From Triglochin maritima (lineage: Eukaryota > Streptophyta > Magnoliopsida > Alismatales > Juncaginaceae): a DNA stretch of 64,000 nt. Location of the stretch: the NCBI GenBank assembly GCA_963682175.1, contig OY821784.1:38421621-38485620 (forward strand), given 5' to 3'. How positions within the stretch are numbered: the first letter of the stretch is position 1; each line of letters starts with the position of its first letter. The notes under the pieces were generated by a model. The model saw nothing but the letters and a program-made list of their open reading frames with translations. It was not told where the DNA came from and searched no databases. Below are positions 1 through 10,175 of the stretch, piece after piece. The position numbers were made by a program, and so were the translations under genes.

Positions 1-3000
1 ATTCTGTACCTTCTCCCCCAATCAAGTAGTACCCTTTTCTTAGGATCTAACAAAACCAAGTTGAATTTAATTTGTCAGAATGCAAAGAAAATTATACAAC
101 TAGCTAGGTTTCTATTCAAATAAAACATCATATTTTATGTGATTTTTATACATGTTTACTTTGTGTTGTGTACATGAAATTTAAGTATAATTATCTCACC
201 GAATAAGACTCTATCCAGGCTAGTGTTGAGCATGTACTCATAAACCAATAACTTCTCATCTTCTTCTATGTGATAAGCCAACAACTTAACAAGGTTTGGA
301 TGATGAAGTTGCTTCAAAGACATGAATTCTTTTCTAATCTCTTTTAATCCCACTTGCGGGCGAGCCGTGAGCCTCTTGACCACGAATTCACTTCCATGAA
401 TATCTCCCTGAAACCAAAGTTTTTTTTTCACTTCAATTAAATTTTGGATGACAAACCAAAATAAAATGGTTTGGTTTATGAGAATGCAAGTAATTACCTT
501 GTAAACCTGCCCGAATTCGCCTCTTCCAATCCTTCTCGTATCCACAAAACTCTCAGTGGCAATCTTTAATGTATGAATATCGAGTTGTTGTGCATCCAGT
601 GGGGAGTCTGATGGGCTCCTTGAGTTGTGAAAGAGCGAGATTTTTTTCGAGGTAAGGCGATGAAATGTCAAACCTCTGCCTTCACGAAGCTGAAGATTCC
701 TACTACCACCTAATTAATCAACACCAAATCGTTATCTTAGTGACACAAAAAAACAAGACCACCTTTTTTGTGAAATGAAGTATGATTTAAACTATGATGT
801 GTTTTGAAATTTACCGAGCTTTATATGCCTCGGCTTCCTCCTTTTCATCGATCTAATGGCGAATCCGGCAAGCAAGGCCACAATGGCCATCCCCAATACA
901 ATAGCAGCAATAAAAAAGGCTGTTGATTTGTGCTTTCCTGTTAAAGAAAATACATTTAACCATTCAGAAACTTTTATTCTGGACCAGACAAATTATTATA
1001 GCAAAAAATAATGTTCTGTTTTTTTACTAACCGTTAACTTTTGTATAAGTTAATTCTTTTTAGTTTTTCGTGTGATTAACTTGAACATGAAATCAGAAAT
1101 CCAACTCAAGTTTGCTTGTAATGACAATATAGTTATAAATTTGCAGTTCCAAAGTTTGAAGTCCAGGAATCAACAGAGATTCCTCGGATAAGACAATCTC
1201 TTATAGATTTTATACATGATAATACCAAAAAAAATGGTATAATAATCAGCTTAGGTGATGAATTTTAAATACGTTACACCTAAACCTCACCAAACTGCAC
1301 TGCTTTTTCTTATCTAATCACATACAAACAAATCTATAAAGGTTGCTCACAGAAACAGACATCTACAAGCTTTCTGCATCACTATTTTTATTAACTTCCA
1401 ATTTCCAACTAACCCATTTCTACATTAATGGTGCCAAACCAACTCATGGTAATAAATCCAAATGAAGACTATAAGAAAATAGATTGATTAGGGACAAAGT
1501 TCCTGTCCATTGTCAATGTTGGTCAAAGATTTTTTTTTCATTTGTGGTTATAATTGACTAAATAAAATTGACTAGCTGAATTCTTTTTAATTTCTTATTA
1601 TTGTGCAAAAGGATCATTATTATAAATAATCATTCGAAAATGAAAACAATGACTCTGTACATAATACATATTCCCATCTTAGCCTCTTTAAAGGCTGTGG
1701 GGTGACATTGATATGGATTGGGCTTTCAATAGAGAGTGGTATTGATTGGATCGATGGAGATCCAATCTTAATAGAATAATGAGGAATAGTATTCCATAAA
1801 GTGAGTTTTTGTATTATCCAAACATTAATTATGTAAGATTAAGTATGTACTATATAAAAAATCACAACGATGAAGTAAAACAAAATCAATAATTAAGTTG
1901 AAAGCAATCAAATTGAACTCTCAAAAACCCACAAAAAATTAAAAATAAATTCCACGCAAACGAATACACAATAATACCTTTAATAAAACCCGACGACTCA
2001 CCATCACTCCCCGTATTGCTCGTCTTCATTGTCGTCGCCACCGCGGCGGCCGCCGTCTCATTATAGAACAGGTCAAAACTGTACCTCAAATAACAACTCC
2101 CCCCTTGAAAAGTCAAGCCAACACTATCCACACAACAAGCCACCCATTGAATCGGTTGATCAAGACACGTGGCGCATTGTGGGCCGTCCAGATCCCCACT
2201 ACACTGCACGAGCCCATACAACTCCCCACCACTTGTGTAGTTGATTTTGCCTGCACCAAACAACTTTGAATCCTTCAAAGCAATTCCTCTTAATTCCCCA
2301 AACAACTTCTCAAAATGTGCTTTGAAGAGATTTCTGTCCCCAACTTTGGTTACCGAGAAGTAATAAGGGTCTCTTGGGCTGCCTGCTAGGGTTTGGAAAA
2401 AGTTGGTGTTCGAGTACCGGAGGCGACATGTGTCGTACCTGTTGGAAATATAGTCTCACATTGGTTAGTACCTAGAAGAAATTTTAGAAAATTAATAATG
2501 TACAAATCAAATTTAACATGTTATCGTAACGATTTTGGTCAACCTTGGCGATTAGGGAGCAAGAGTTATTTGATTAGCACCCAATATATTCCACGTAACC
2601 ACTTGAATTTTAAAAAGAGATTGCGGATCAATAAGTTTTTTGGTGCGTTATTGTAAAAATTATTATTAACACAACATTGTCAAGGACACCTAGAAATTAC
2701 AAGTGTAAGGAAGTTTCCCAACCTAGCAAAATCCACAACATTTCTAGATATTTATGTTTATTGAGTTCCCATCTAAACACATAATTTTGGAAAGTGTTAA
2801 GTAATTGGATCGTAAGATATTGTAAACATATCAAATTTAACGGAAAATGGTAGATCAATCAAATTTCACAGTACCATACTGCGGCAGAGTGCCGATTAGG
2901 ACACTGCCGAACGACATCATCTACGGCCCCAACGAGACAGCTTTGGCACTGTGCCGACGAAAGGTCGCCACGGCATAACGCAGTCGCATATACTCGGTCA

Positions 3001-3203
3001 ACATCGTCACCGGCGGTGGTGTTGTAGAAGCCAGTGAAACTAGTGGACTTGAGAAGAGAGAGAAGGGCTCTATCGAGGTTGACGGCATAATTGCTTCTAC
3101 TGTCGAATGATTGCGGCGAGCAAGCGTAAAAGGCCGTGCTGGCTGTTATGGCCGGAAGTTGGAGAAGAATTAGGGTTGCAGAGAAGAAGAACAAATGAGA
3201 CAT
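1..3203 (-). CDS. Cysteine-rich receptor-like kinase (CRK, DUF26), 5' part of gene
   Basis: Membrane receptor-like Ser/Thr kinase; the gene continues past the left edge. Exons read by hand on the minus strand: 2875-3203, 1978-2438, 815-937, 498-709, 200-407 and 1-46, with all phases agreeing (about 459 residues present). Exon 1 has a signal peptide (about residues 1-21) and the first DUF26 domain with its C-x8-C-x2-C signature (CRGDLSSAQCQSC). Exon 2 completes that domain and carries a second (CSGDLDGPQCATC). Exon 3 is a transmembrane helix followed by a basic stop-transfer stretch. Exon 4 has the glycine-rich loop GRGEFG, exon 5 the VVKRL lysine and the hinge region, and exon 6 starts DPKKRVLLDW. 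The catalytic loop lies outside the window. Two DUF26 domains, one TM and a kinase is the usual CRK order. CRKs act in pathogen and oxidative-stress signalling (family knowledge); the ligand is unknown. Confidence 0.9.
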
Positions 3204-3353
3204 GTTTTTGGTTTGCTAAAAAAGTTTGTGTATCTCTCACATATCTGTGTGTGTGTGTGTTTCTTTGAAGATGTGAGATTTGATTGGTGTTTGTGTTTGT
3301 TTGAATTTTTGTGGTGGTTTGGTTGGAAATGATTTGTCCGAATTGGACCTGTT

Positions 3354-3360
3354 CTTTATA
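3354..3360 (-). promoter_or_regulatory. Probable TATA box of the CRK gene
   Basis: Reads TATAAAG on the minus strand, about 150 bp upstream of the CRK start codon at 3203. A TG-rich stretch (3245-3260) lies in the presumed 5' UTR. Position and sequence fit a plant TATA box; no experimental support. Confidence 0.45.
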
Positions 3361-4784
3361 GGAAGAAACGTAAAAGAGGTTTAGAAGACTTGATCAAAGG
3401 TTCTAGTATTTGTTAAGAGCAAGCCTTTTTTGAAAGGGTGTACTATTAAAAAGTGTTCTAAAAGATGTGAAAGGATTAATAATATTAAAGAAGGGTTAAG
3501 TGGAAAATCAAGTCTGATTTATCAGCATGCTGTGTTTAAAAAATGGAAATTTTCATATAACTCGCAATAAAATTTAAAATATCATAACTATCCTTTGACA
3601 GTAACATTTCTTAACATACATTACTCATGTATATTCAGGTAGAGATTATTAGGAAAAAAAACAGGTTGGAGAGTATAGTGTGCATAACAATATGATAAAT
3701 AATAATTATTATTTTTATAATAAAGAATAGATACGGAGATACAAAATTGTGGGAATAAATTAATGCAAATAACCCTAGTTCTGATGATGTGCAATGCAGA
3801 ATAAATTAAATTTAATGGTAGCGTGTGGGACATGCACAAGTCAGTATGTTGATATCTACAATAATAATAATAAAGGTCTTAAAGTCAATATTTGAGACTT
3901 GAAGTTTCTTAATTTCCTAATGGAATTTGAAGATTAATCAAAAGAATCACGAGTTTTGATATGAAAATTGTTACTTTCAACCCCTTATCTGATCATGTTT
4001 ATTCTTAGTAAATAAGTTCATATATATGTTCATATGCCTACAATATTTTTGTTCAGCTGGTGATAATTAAAGATTTTGGTTCTTATAACATGTTGTGAAA
4101 ATGTTTTGTTTGCACCAAAATGTGAAGAATAAGATATGGCAATAATTTCAATATATATCTTCAACTTAAACACATTAATTATATGAATATTTCACTTTTT
4201 TTCATCAATATCGGTTGGTGCTGGGATTTGTTGGGTCAGTGGAAGGGTGTAGGTGAGACTCACCCATCATCTCCTATTCACCCCCACATTGTTGTCACAA
4301 CTGTTTTTTTTATATTAGCAAGTTGATGACATTAATTAATCTGCAAACTATACCATCATACGTAAATGTAAAATATTTCCCCATTACTTTAGCTTCGGTC
4401 ATTCTTATATTATAATCTTGATTGAAGAAACAAAACATGATTAATTTCATAATTCGAAAAGACTAGATAACAAATTGTGGTTTTCAACTATTCAGTTGTC
4501 TAAGAAAGGATGGGGATGACTTACAGGTTGGAGTAATTTTTTTGAAGCACATTTTAATTTTTCTGCAGAGGGTAGAGATGGATAGTAGTTAAAGAAAGTG
4601 GGACCTGGTGCAAAATAAAAAAAAAGTGCTGGTCATATTCAACTAAAATTGAAAAATAAGGTAATGATAAATAAAGTGTATTATGCATTTATTTTCTTTT
4701 TCAGACAAACATGACGATGTTTGAAAAGACAAAACCTTATGCTGTAATAAAATACTCTCTGGTTACTCCATTTCTGGAAGTTGC
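3361..4784. other. Intergenic, no gene recognised
   Basis: AT-rich sequence upstream of the CRK gene. I see no reading frame with a recognisable protein family and no clear element ends. Confidence 0.5.
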
Positions 4785-5325
4785 TAAGGGCACCCGTAAC
4801 AAGGGGGTCGTCTGTTGGGACGCCCCGACGACCCGGTCGTCCGGGTCGTCCAACCCGAACGTGCCACGTGGTGCATCAGGTTTGGTTAATTATTATTTTT
4901 CGTTTTTTTTAAATTCTGTTGAAGAAAAAAAATTCTTTTAAAAAAATTGATTGGAATAATTTTTTAAAATGTTAGGTTTATTTGTTGTAGATGTTGGGTT
5001 TATTATTATTTGGTTTAAATGTTTTGGGGTATTATTTGGTAAATAGTTTGGTATTTTAATTATATTAGCACACTTGGATTGAAATTAAATATGATTTAAT
5101 GATTTAAATAAATATGTGTTTTTCTTTTTTATTGATAAAAATAATTATTTGCTAATTCATATATATTTGTTTGAATTATTAATATTTTGGGTAAATATAA
5201 TTGATTTTGAAATAGAATAAAAGTTAGTGGAAATAAAAGATGATGTGGACGGTAGAGATAAGTTGATGTGGAAGAGAGAGAAAACTCGTGACCAGGTCGT
5301 CCGAGTCATGATTACTAATAACCTA
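4785..5325 (+). mobile_element. Non-autonomous DNA element, family X copy 1
   Basis: Starts with a GC-rich section of CGACC/GGTCG hairpin motifs (4800-4880), passes through an AT-rich middle and ends with a module containing GATGTGG, GAGAGAGA and GACCAGGTCGTCC. The same plan recurs at 8474-9005, 9006-9430 and, inverted, at 29338-29893 and 55583-56085. The plan resembles PIF/Harbinger-type MITEs (TTA/TAA flanks, agagagaga next to GATGTGG). Ends are approximate and superfamily assignment is inference. Confidence 0.5.
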
Positions 5326-6229
5326 ATTGTTAACCTTACTATGATAATTTGAAAATACTAAAAAATATAAAAAGATTTTTTTGTGTGTAAGCATAAGAAT
5401 CACATGAATTCTTGAGATAGAAAAAAATTGTTTATTTAACGATTAATCAGTTTTTACGTACTAATATTCCATCTAATGTCTTATATAGTACTTTTCTTAA
5501 AATTGCTGCATAAAAAGAAAAGAAAAAAGATCGAGAAATACATGGCCAGCTTGAAAATAATTTTGTCTGGAAAGTTTGTAGGTTTGATTCTTGCATACAA
5601 CTATGTATCATTTTGGTATCATGAGTTAGTAGAGTATAAGTTGGGGTAATAGTGTAATACACATCAAAACATAATATCAAAAATATATGGAAGCTACTAG
5701 AAGTGTACATGTATGTAACTTTGTAACCCATCCTGCCTAATTTAACTTCAGAACACTTAAAGTTCTGTAAAATAGCATGACAAATGTATATACTGATATA
5801 CGTACAAAAATTGTAATGCAATACAATTATACCCTCCTTAATTTAATATCCTGTTAACTTCAACCCAAGCGAGTGGTATTAATTGTTTCTTTCCCATTTC
5901 CCAACACACCTATAAAAAGCTAGTACATGTTTTGAGAAAATAACCCATTATTTCAGATGATATTTATTGAAAATAATGTGGAATCTATGATTTCAAGTTA
6001 TAAAATTAAAAACCACTATGGTGTTGACCTTAAAATCAAATGGGGTCCATTTTCATTAATATTATCAATAGAAATAATAAAAAGTGACGTATAGTGGTGG
6101 TGACAACAAATGGTGGCTTCACTGGCATATTCTCTCAAATGACTTACAGCTTAAAGTTCCATTACATGCGCAATATATACTTCCTTTTTCCCTTTTGTTT
6201 TGAACCTGGAAATTTATCCAGTTTCGATA
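5326..6229. other. Intergenic, no gene recognised
   Basis: AT-rich sequence. Reading frames here are short and match nothing I recognise. Confidence 0.5.
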
Positions 6230-6435
6230 CTCCGAAGACTACTTAAATCGTCCGTGTGAATTACCATTTTGTCATTCTATCATTTATTCTCATATATCTC
6301 GACATTTTCCTTTCATAATCATAAAAAACTATGTTTCGGATGTCATGAAATGAGTCAACGGACACCCCAGTGTACTCGAATCTAATAAAATGTCCAACTT
6401 CTTTTTAATAAAAAATAAAAAATAAAAAAAATTAA

Positions 6436-6592
6436 AGGGCGTCCGCCGGAGCCGCCTCCCCCATGGGGAGGCATCTGCAACAGGCGCCTCACCCATAGGG
6501 GGCGTCCTAGCCAGACGCCTGCCCCATGGGGTGATGTCTTAGCCAGACGCACCCCCCATAGGGGAGGCGGCTCTGGCGGACGCCCAATAAAA
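6436..6592. repeat. GC-rich palindromic array, left copy in the small MULE
   Basis: About four imperfect units built as GACGCC-NNCCCCATGGGG-GGCGTC, each able to fold on itself. The block as a whole is also a palindrome: it opens with GGGCGTCCGCC and closes with the reverse complement. Base composition contrasts sharply with the AT-rich flanks. Confidence 0.75.
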
Positions 6593-6608
6593 TTTTTAAT
6601 AATTTTTT

Positions 6609-6917
6609 TAAAATTATACGGTATGTTATCTCAAATTATTTCAGGTTCCGTTCCAAAAAAATGGTATTAATTGGTAATTATACGGGTTGAATTACAACGA
6701 GTTTTTGCAAGTAAGACCCCCGAACGACCTGTCGAGGTGGTATTTGTAAGTCAGAAAGTTTTACCACCAGGATTTTTGGGATCTTGAAATTTTTGAATCT
6801 GAAATTTTTTGAATCTTCGTCACTTGTAAAAAAACTCATTGTAATCTGACATGTTAGCACCGAAAAAGCTTGCAACGGAACCTCAAATAATTTGAGATAA
6901 CACACCGTATAATTTTA
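6609..6917. repeat. Inverted repeat nested in the small MULE
   Basis: Arms of about 43 bp: 6609-6651 matches the reverse complement of 6873-6917 (shared core TTATCTCAAATTATTT) with a few mismatches. They flank about 220 bp of unrelated sequence and sit between the two GC arrays. Either a separate MITE nested in the element or its own inner inverted repeat. No clear TSD. Confidence 0.6.
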
Positions 6918-6937
6918 AGATTTTTTTTGGACGGACG

Positions 6938-7118
6938 TCTTAACAGGACGCCCCCATGGGTGAGGCATCTCAGACAGACGCCCCCTCCATGGGGAGGCGT
7001 CTGGGTAAAACGCCCGCCCCTTGGGGTGGCGTCTGGCTAAGACACCCCCACCATGGGGAAGCATCTCCCCATCTGTCTAAGACGCCTCCCCATGGGGGGT
7101 ATTTTACCCAGACGTCCG
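6938..7118. repeat. GC-rich palindromic array, right copy in the small MULE
   Basis: Several imperfect units of the same GACGCC...CCATGGGG...GGCGTCT palindrome seen at 6436-6592 and inside the 10929-15546 element. Open frames on both strands here are a by-product of the GC-rich repeat. Confidence 0.75.
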
Positions 7119-7877
7119 ATCCGATTTTTTTTGCTGGGCTTAGTTCACCTAATCCAGGCGCATTGTCATACATTTTCGTGGTGTTTGTAATGAAAAAATG
7201 AGGAAAGCGTAAGCAGAAACTTTATTTTAAGAGACAGGACGAAATGAGTATCAAATGAATCGTGAATGACAAAATGATAATTATTGAGACGATTTAAGTG
7301 ATTTCCGCCGATAAATAGTAATTCTCTTTCGAAAAGGTCAAAATGAGAAAGATTTTTTGTATATGAAAGTGCATCTGACTAATCTAATATTAAGATTTAT
7401 CTATCGACTAAGCTAACTCCAGCGAGGTTGTATAATACGGGAGAAGTTGAGCATACGAGAGTTCGAATTAGTGAATTTATTCGTAGCTTAAAGTTGAGAA
7501 TTTATTCTTGCATATTTGGATGGCATTTACTAATGTATGGTCTTGTGTTTCTTGTCTAATTAACATATAACTCATTATTTGATTGGTTGGATCACCAAAT
7601 GAGCTCAAACCAATCAAACACGTACATATGCACTCATCCAACATCTTCACCCTACAACAAAATATATACATGGAATCATTGGGCATATCTAATAGGAATC
7701 CACTTTTGACATTTTGTATGGCTTGTTCAAAGATATTTGCGCTTTAAACGCACGATCATATAAAATTCGACTGATTGCTTGTTGTCCTCCTAACTACGTC
7801 CAAAATTACTGCACCGATACTTCCCGATATTCCAACTAAGAATAGCTCAATAGGTAGCTATAGCAACCCTTCCTTCT

Positions 7878-8074
7878 TCATCCAATGACAGGAACTATTG
7901 CAACCCTTCCTTCTTCATCCACCCAAACCCTGACTCTCTTAAACTTAAACTCTTCAGTTGTTCCAGTTCCTACAAGGATGGTGAAGCATTCCAGCACTGT
8001 TGGATTCTCTCTTCTGATGACCACTACAGCTTCCTCTCCATTTCTTCCAAGCAACTCAGGCCAAGATCTTTTGC
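7878..8074 (-). CDS. Potato inhibitor I-type serine protease inhibitor, main exon (possible pseudogene)
   Basis: A minus-strand exon begins after an acceptor (ACATAG) at 8075-8076. It encodes about 65 residues of a potato type I inhibitor: KRSWPELLGRNGEEAV, then IRRENPTV, the reactive-loop region, RVRVWVDEEGRVAIVPVIG and a stop at 7878-7880. The SWPELxGxxGEEA opening and the VPxIG end are family hallmarks, so the C-terminus looks complete. Members are usually 65-75 residues with a tiny first exon (Met plus a few residues). I find no convincing first exon upstream, and two DNA-element copies are inserted at 8474-9430. It could be an intact gene with an unrecognised first exon, or a relic. Such proteins inhibit chymotrypsin- or subtilisin-like proteases in defence (family knowledge). 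Confidence 0.7.
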
Positions 8075-8473
8075 CTATGTATTAAGAACATTAGCGATGG
8101 GTGGGGGGAAAAAGTCATGAGATAAATTTTGTAACATGGTTATTTTGAAAAACTCAAAATGAGCAACAAAAAAGGTTTTAACATGCATGCCTAGGTGTGA
8201 GTTTGTGCTTTGATCTTTTTTTATATTTTAGCGTTGTCATGTGGGATACATTGAGAGTAAACAAAGGAAATGTAATAAGAAAGAAAAAACTCAAAAAAGA
8301 TTCTAATATTATGTTATATATATATATACACACATATATATTATGGACTCCGCAAGAACAAGAAGCGACTTAAGATATATAAAACAACTATATACCTACA
8401 GCTAGATATTCCAATCAACTGATCAAGTATAGCTCCTCTATTGGCACCTCTCTGACCTAAGATAAGATATTAA

Positions 8474-9005
8474 GGGCATCCCTTAGGGCATCCCTTATCG
8501 GCAGGTCATCCCAGGTCGAAGACCTCACGACCTTGGATGACCAGGTCATCTCCCCCTTAACGGGGGAGAAGACCTGGTCATCTTCGACCAGGTCACCAAC
8601 CCGGGCGTTGAAACGCCCGGGTCGACAACCCGGAATTCTGGGTCGTCGAATAAAAAATTATTAAATTTTGTTTTTTGTTTTTTTTTGTTTTTTTTTATTT
8701 TTAGAATTTTTTGTTTTAGTTTTTTAAGTTTTTTTTTGAAAATACGTTTTATAATTGTTTAGATTTTTTAGAAATTTTTTTAATTTTTTTAAAGTTTTAC
8801 CAAGATGGACCCCGAAATGATGTGGATGAGAGAGATAAGTTGTTGTGGGTTGTGTTGGGTTGTGGTTAAGAGGTGAATAGTGTAGGAAAGAGAATAATGT
8901 GGGTTGAGGAAAAAGAAAGCTGATGTGGAAGAGAGAGAAAACTGATTTTGAAGAGAGAGAGAGAGCTGATGACCGGGTCGTCCAGGTCATGGTTAGTGAT
9001 GGTCT
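8474..9005 (+). mobile_element. Non-autonomous DNA element, family X copy 2
   Basis: Opens at TTAAGGGCATCCC and has GC-rich self-complementary blocks with GGTCATC, GACCAGGTC and ACGCCCGGGTCG (8500-8650). It has a T-rich middle and ends with the GATGTGG/GAGAGAGA module and GATGGTCTTAA. Flanking TTA/TAA would fit a PIF/Harbinger TSD. Directly followed head-to-tail by copy 3. Confidence 0.55.
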
Positions 9006-9430
9006 TAACGCTGCTTTTTCAAGGTCGTGAATGACCGGTCATGGATGACCTTACCATTTCAACCTCTTAACGCTGGGTCATCTAAGGTTATGTTTGCCTG
9101 GGTCGTCGACCCAGGCGTTGAAACGCCCGGGTCGACGACCCAGTTGTCCGGACGCGCCACGTGGCGCGTCCGGGTTGAATTTTATTTTTTTTTGATTTTT
9201 TTTTGTTTTGATTTTTTTGATTTTTTTTAAATTTTTATCAAGATGGATCCCGAAATGATGTGGATGAGAGAGGTAGGTTGTGTTGGGTTGTGGTTAAGAA
9301 GTGAATAGTGTAAGAAAGAGAAGAATGTGGGTTGAGGAAAGAGAAAACTGACGTGGAAGAGAGAGAAAGTAGATTTTGAAGAGAGAGAGAGCTGATGACC
9401 AGATCGTCTAGGTCATGGTTAGTAATGGTC
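9006..9430 (+). mobile_element. Non-autonomous DNA element, family X copy 3
   Basis: Closely resembles copy 2: shares GTTGAAACGCCCGGGTCG, the phrase around GATCCCGAAATGATGTGG, the agagagagagctgatgacc tail and a final GGTCTAAAAT. GC hairpins include GACGCGCCACGTGGCGCGTC, a 20-bp palindrome. Confidence 0.55.
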
Positions 9431-9733
9431 TAAAATCGGAAAGCACAACCCAAATGAAGAGAGTCAAGAGAAAATAACCGTACATACCAACAATATTCCA
9501 ACTAATGATAGCTCAAAGGGTAGCGTGCTCTTCGACCTGAGATTTGGTCAGATCAAGAAGCATGATGGATCCAACAAAGCCAATCACATCCTGCGGATGA
9601 GTTCAAATACGCTAGACAAACATCAAAAGAACATGATGTTTATCACAATCCTAATACCAATAACCAAATATATATATATATTTAGTCATTATTAACTTAA
9701 AAAACATAACTACATGTTCCAACATGTAGACAA

Positions 9734-9775
9734 AGACGACGACAATGACAATGACAATGACAATGACAACAACAA
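9734..9775. repeat. Microsatellite (ACAATG)n grading into (ACA)n
   Basis: Four to five tandem GACAATGACAAT-type units followed by ACAACAAC, about 100 bp downstream of the F-box gene stop codon. Confidence 0.8.
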
Positions 9776-9869
9776 ACAACAACACAAATAGTCAAAGAAA
9801 CAACTTATTCTGACGATCAAACCAAAGCCTAGCTCGACCAATTATTCAACAAACACTTTCATTAGGAGC

Positions 9870-10175
9870 TTAATCATATCCCAAAAACATACGGACTGCC
9901 CCGGAAGCTCTTGGAAAGGTGGTAACCTTTTCAGCAGAAGCCATAAAAGAGTTTTCAATCTCTTCATCACCAATTTTTGCAACCTTTATGGTGAGATTAT
10001 TGAGAACATGTGCATGCCTGAGTAAATACTTCAGGAACGCCATCTCACATTCCAAACCCTTGAACCCTTCAACCACCACATTCCTCAGGTACCTCTGGAG
10101 GCATTGGAATGGCACTATTTGTCTCCTCCAGAATAAAACTGCCTCTATTGGAGGAAGGAATGGTGGCTCATACTC
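9870..10175 (-). CDS. F-box/FBD gene exon 3 (FBD domain, C-terminus)
   Basis: Begins after AATTTAG at 10176 and ends at TAA 9870-9872; 101 residues. Has the FBD pattern: FWRRQIVPFQCLQRYLRNVV, then VEGFKG, FLKYLLRHAHVLNNLTIK and a final acidic/Phe stretch. Separated from exon 2 by the MULE. Confidence 0.9.
   Translation of the reverse strand, partial: EYEPPFLPPIEAVLFWRRQIVPFQCLQRYLRNVVVEGFKGLECEMAFLKYLLRHAHVLNNLTIKVAKIGDEEIENSFMASAEKVTTFPRASGAVRMFLGYD

Larger units (their letters stand above)
6230..7325. mobile_element. Non-autonomous MULE-like element
   Basis: Terminal inverted repeats share ACTTAAATCGTC and CATTTTGTCATTC at both ends (about 6241-6281 and, inverted, 7262-7299). The inner motif ACTTAAATCG also lies about 25-30 bp inside each end of the coding MULE at 10929-15546. 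Next to each TIR is a GC-rich array of CCATGG-centred palindromes (6436-6592 and 6938-7118), as in the larger element. No transposase is encoded. A candidate imperfect 9-bp TSD is GTTTCGATA at 6221-6229 against CTTTCGAAA at 7326-7334 (7 of 9 match). The exact left end is uncertain. Confidence 0.6.

Noticed and set aside
2029..2244. Plus-strand open frame opposite CRK exon 2
   Set aside because: Shadow of the minus-strand DUF26 exon, whose splice phases and cysteine signature are well supported.
4711..4941. 76-codon plus-strand frame
   Set aside because: Mostly lies within the family X element and has no recognisable domain.
9480..9600. Possible exon encoding DVIGFVGSIMLLDLTKSQ on the minus strand, with echoes near 7829 and 8408
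   Set aside because: Follows a plausible acceptor but stops after about 25 codons and I cannot identify the family; the three similar short segments are too degenerate to call.
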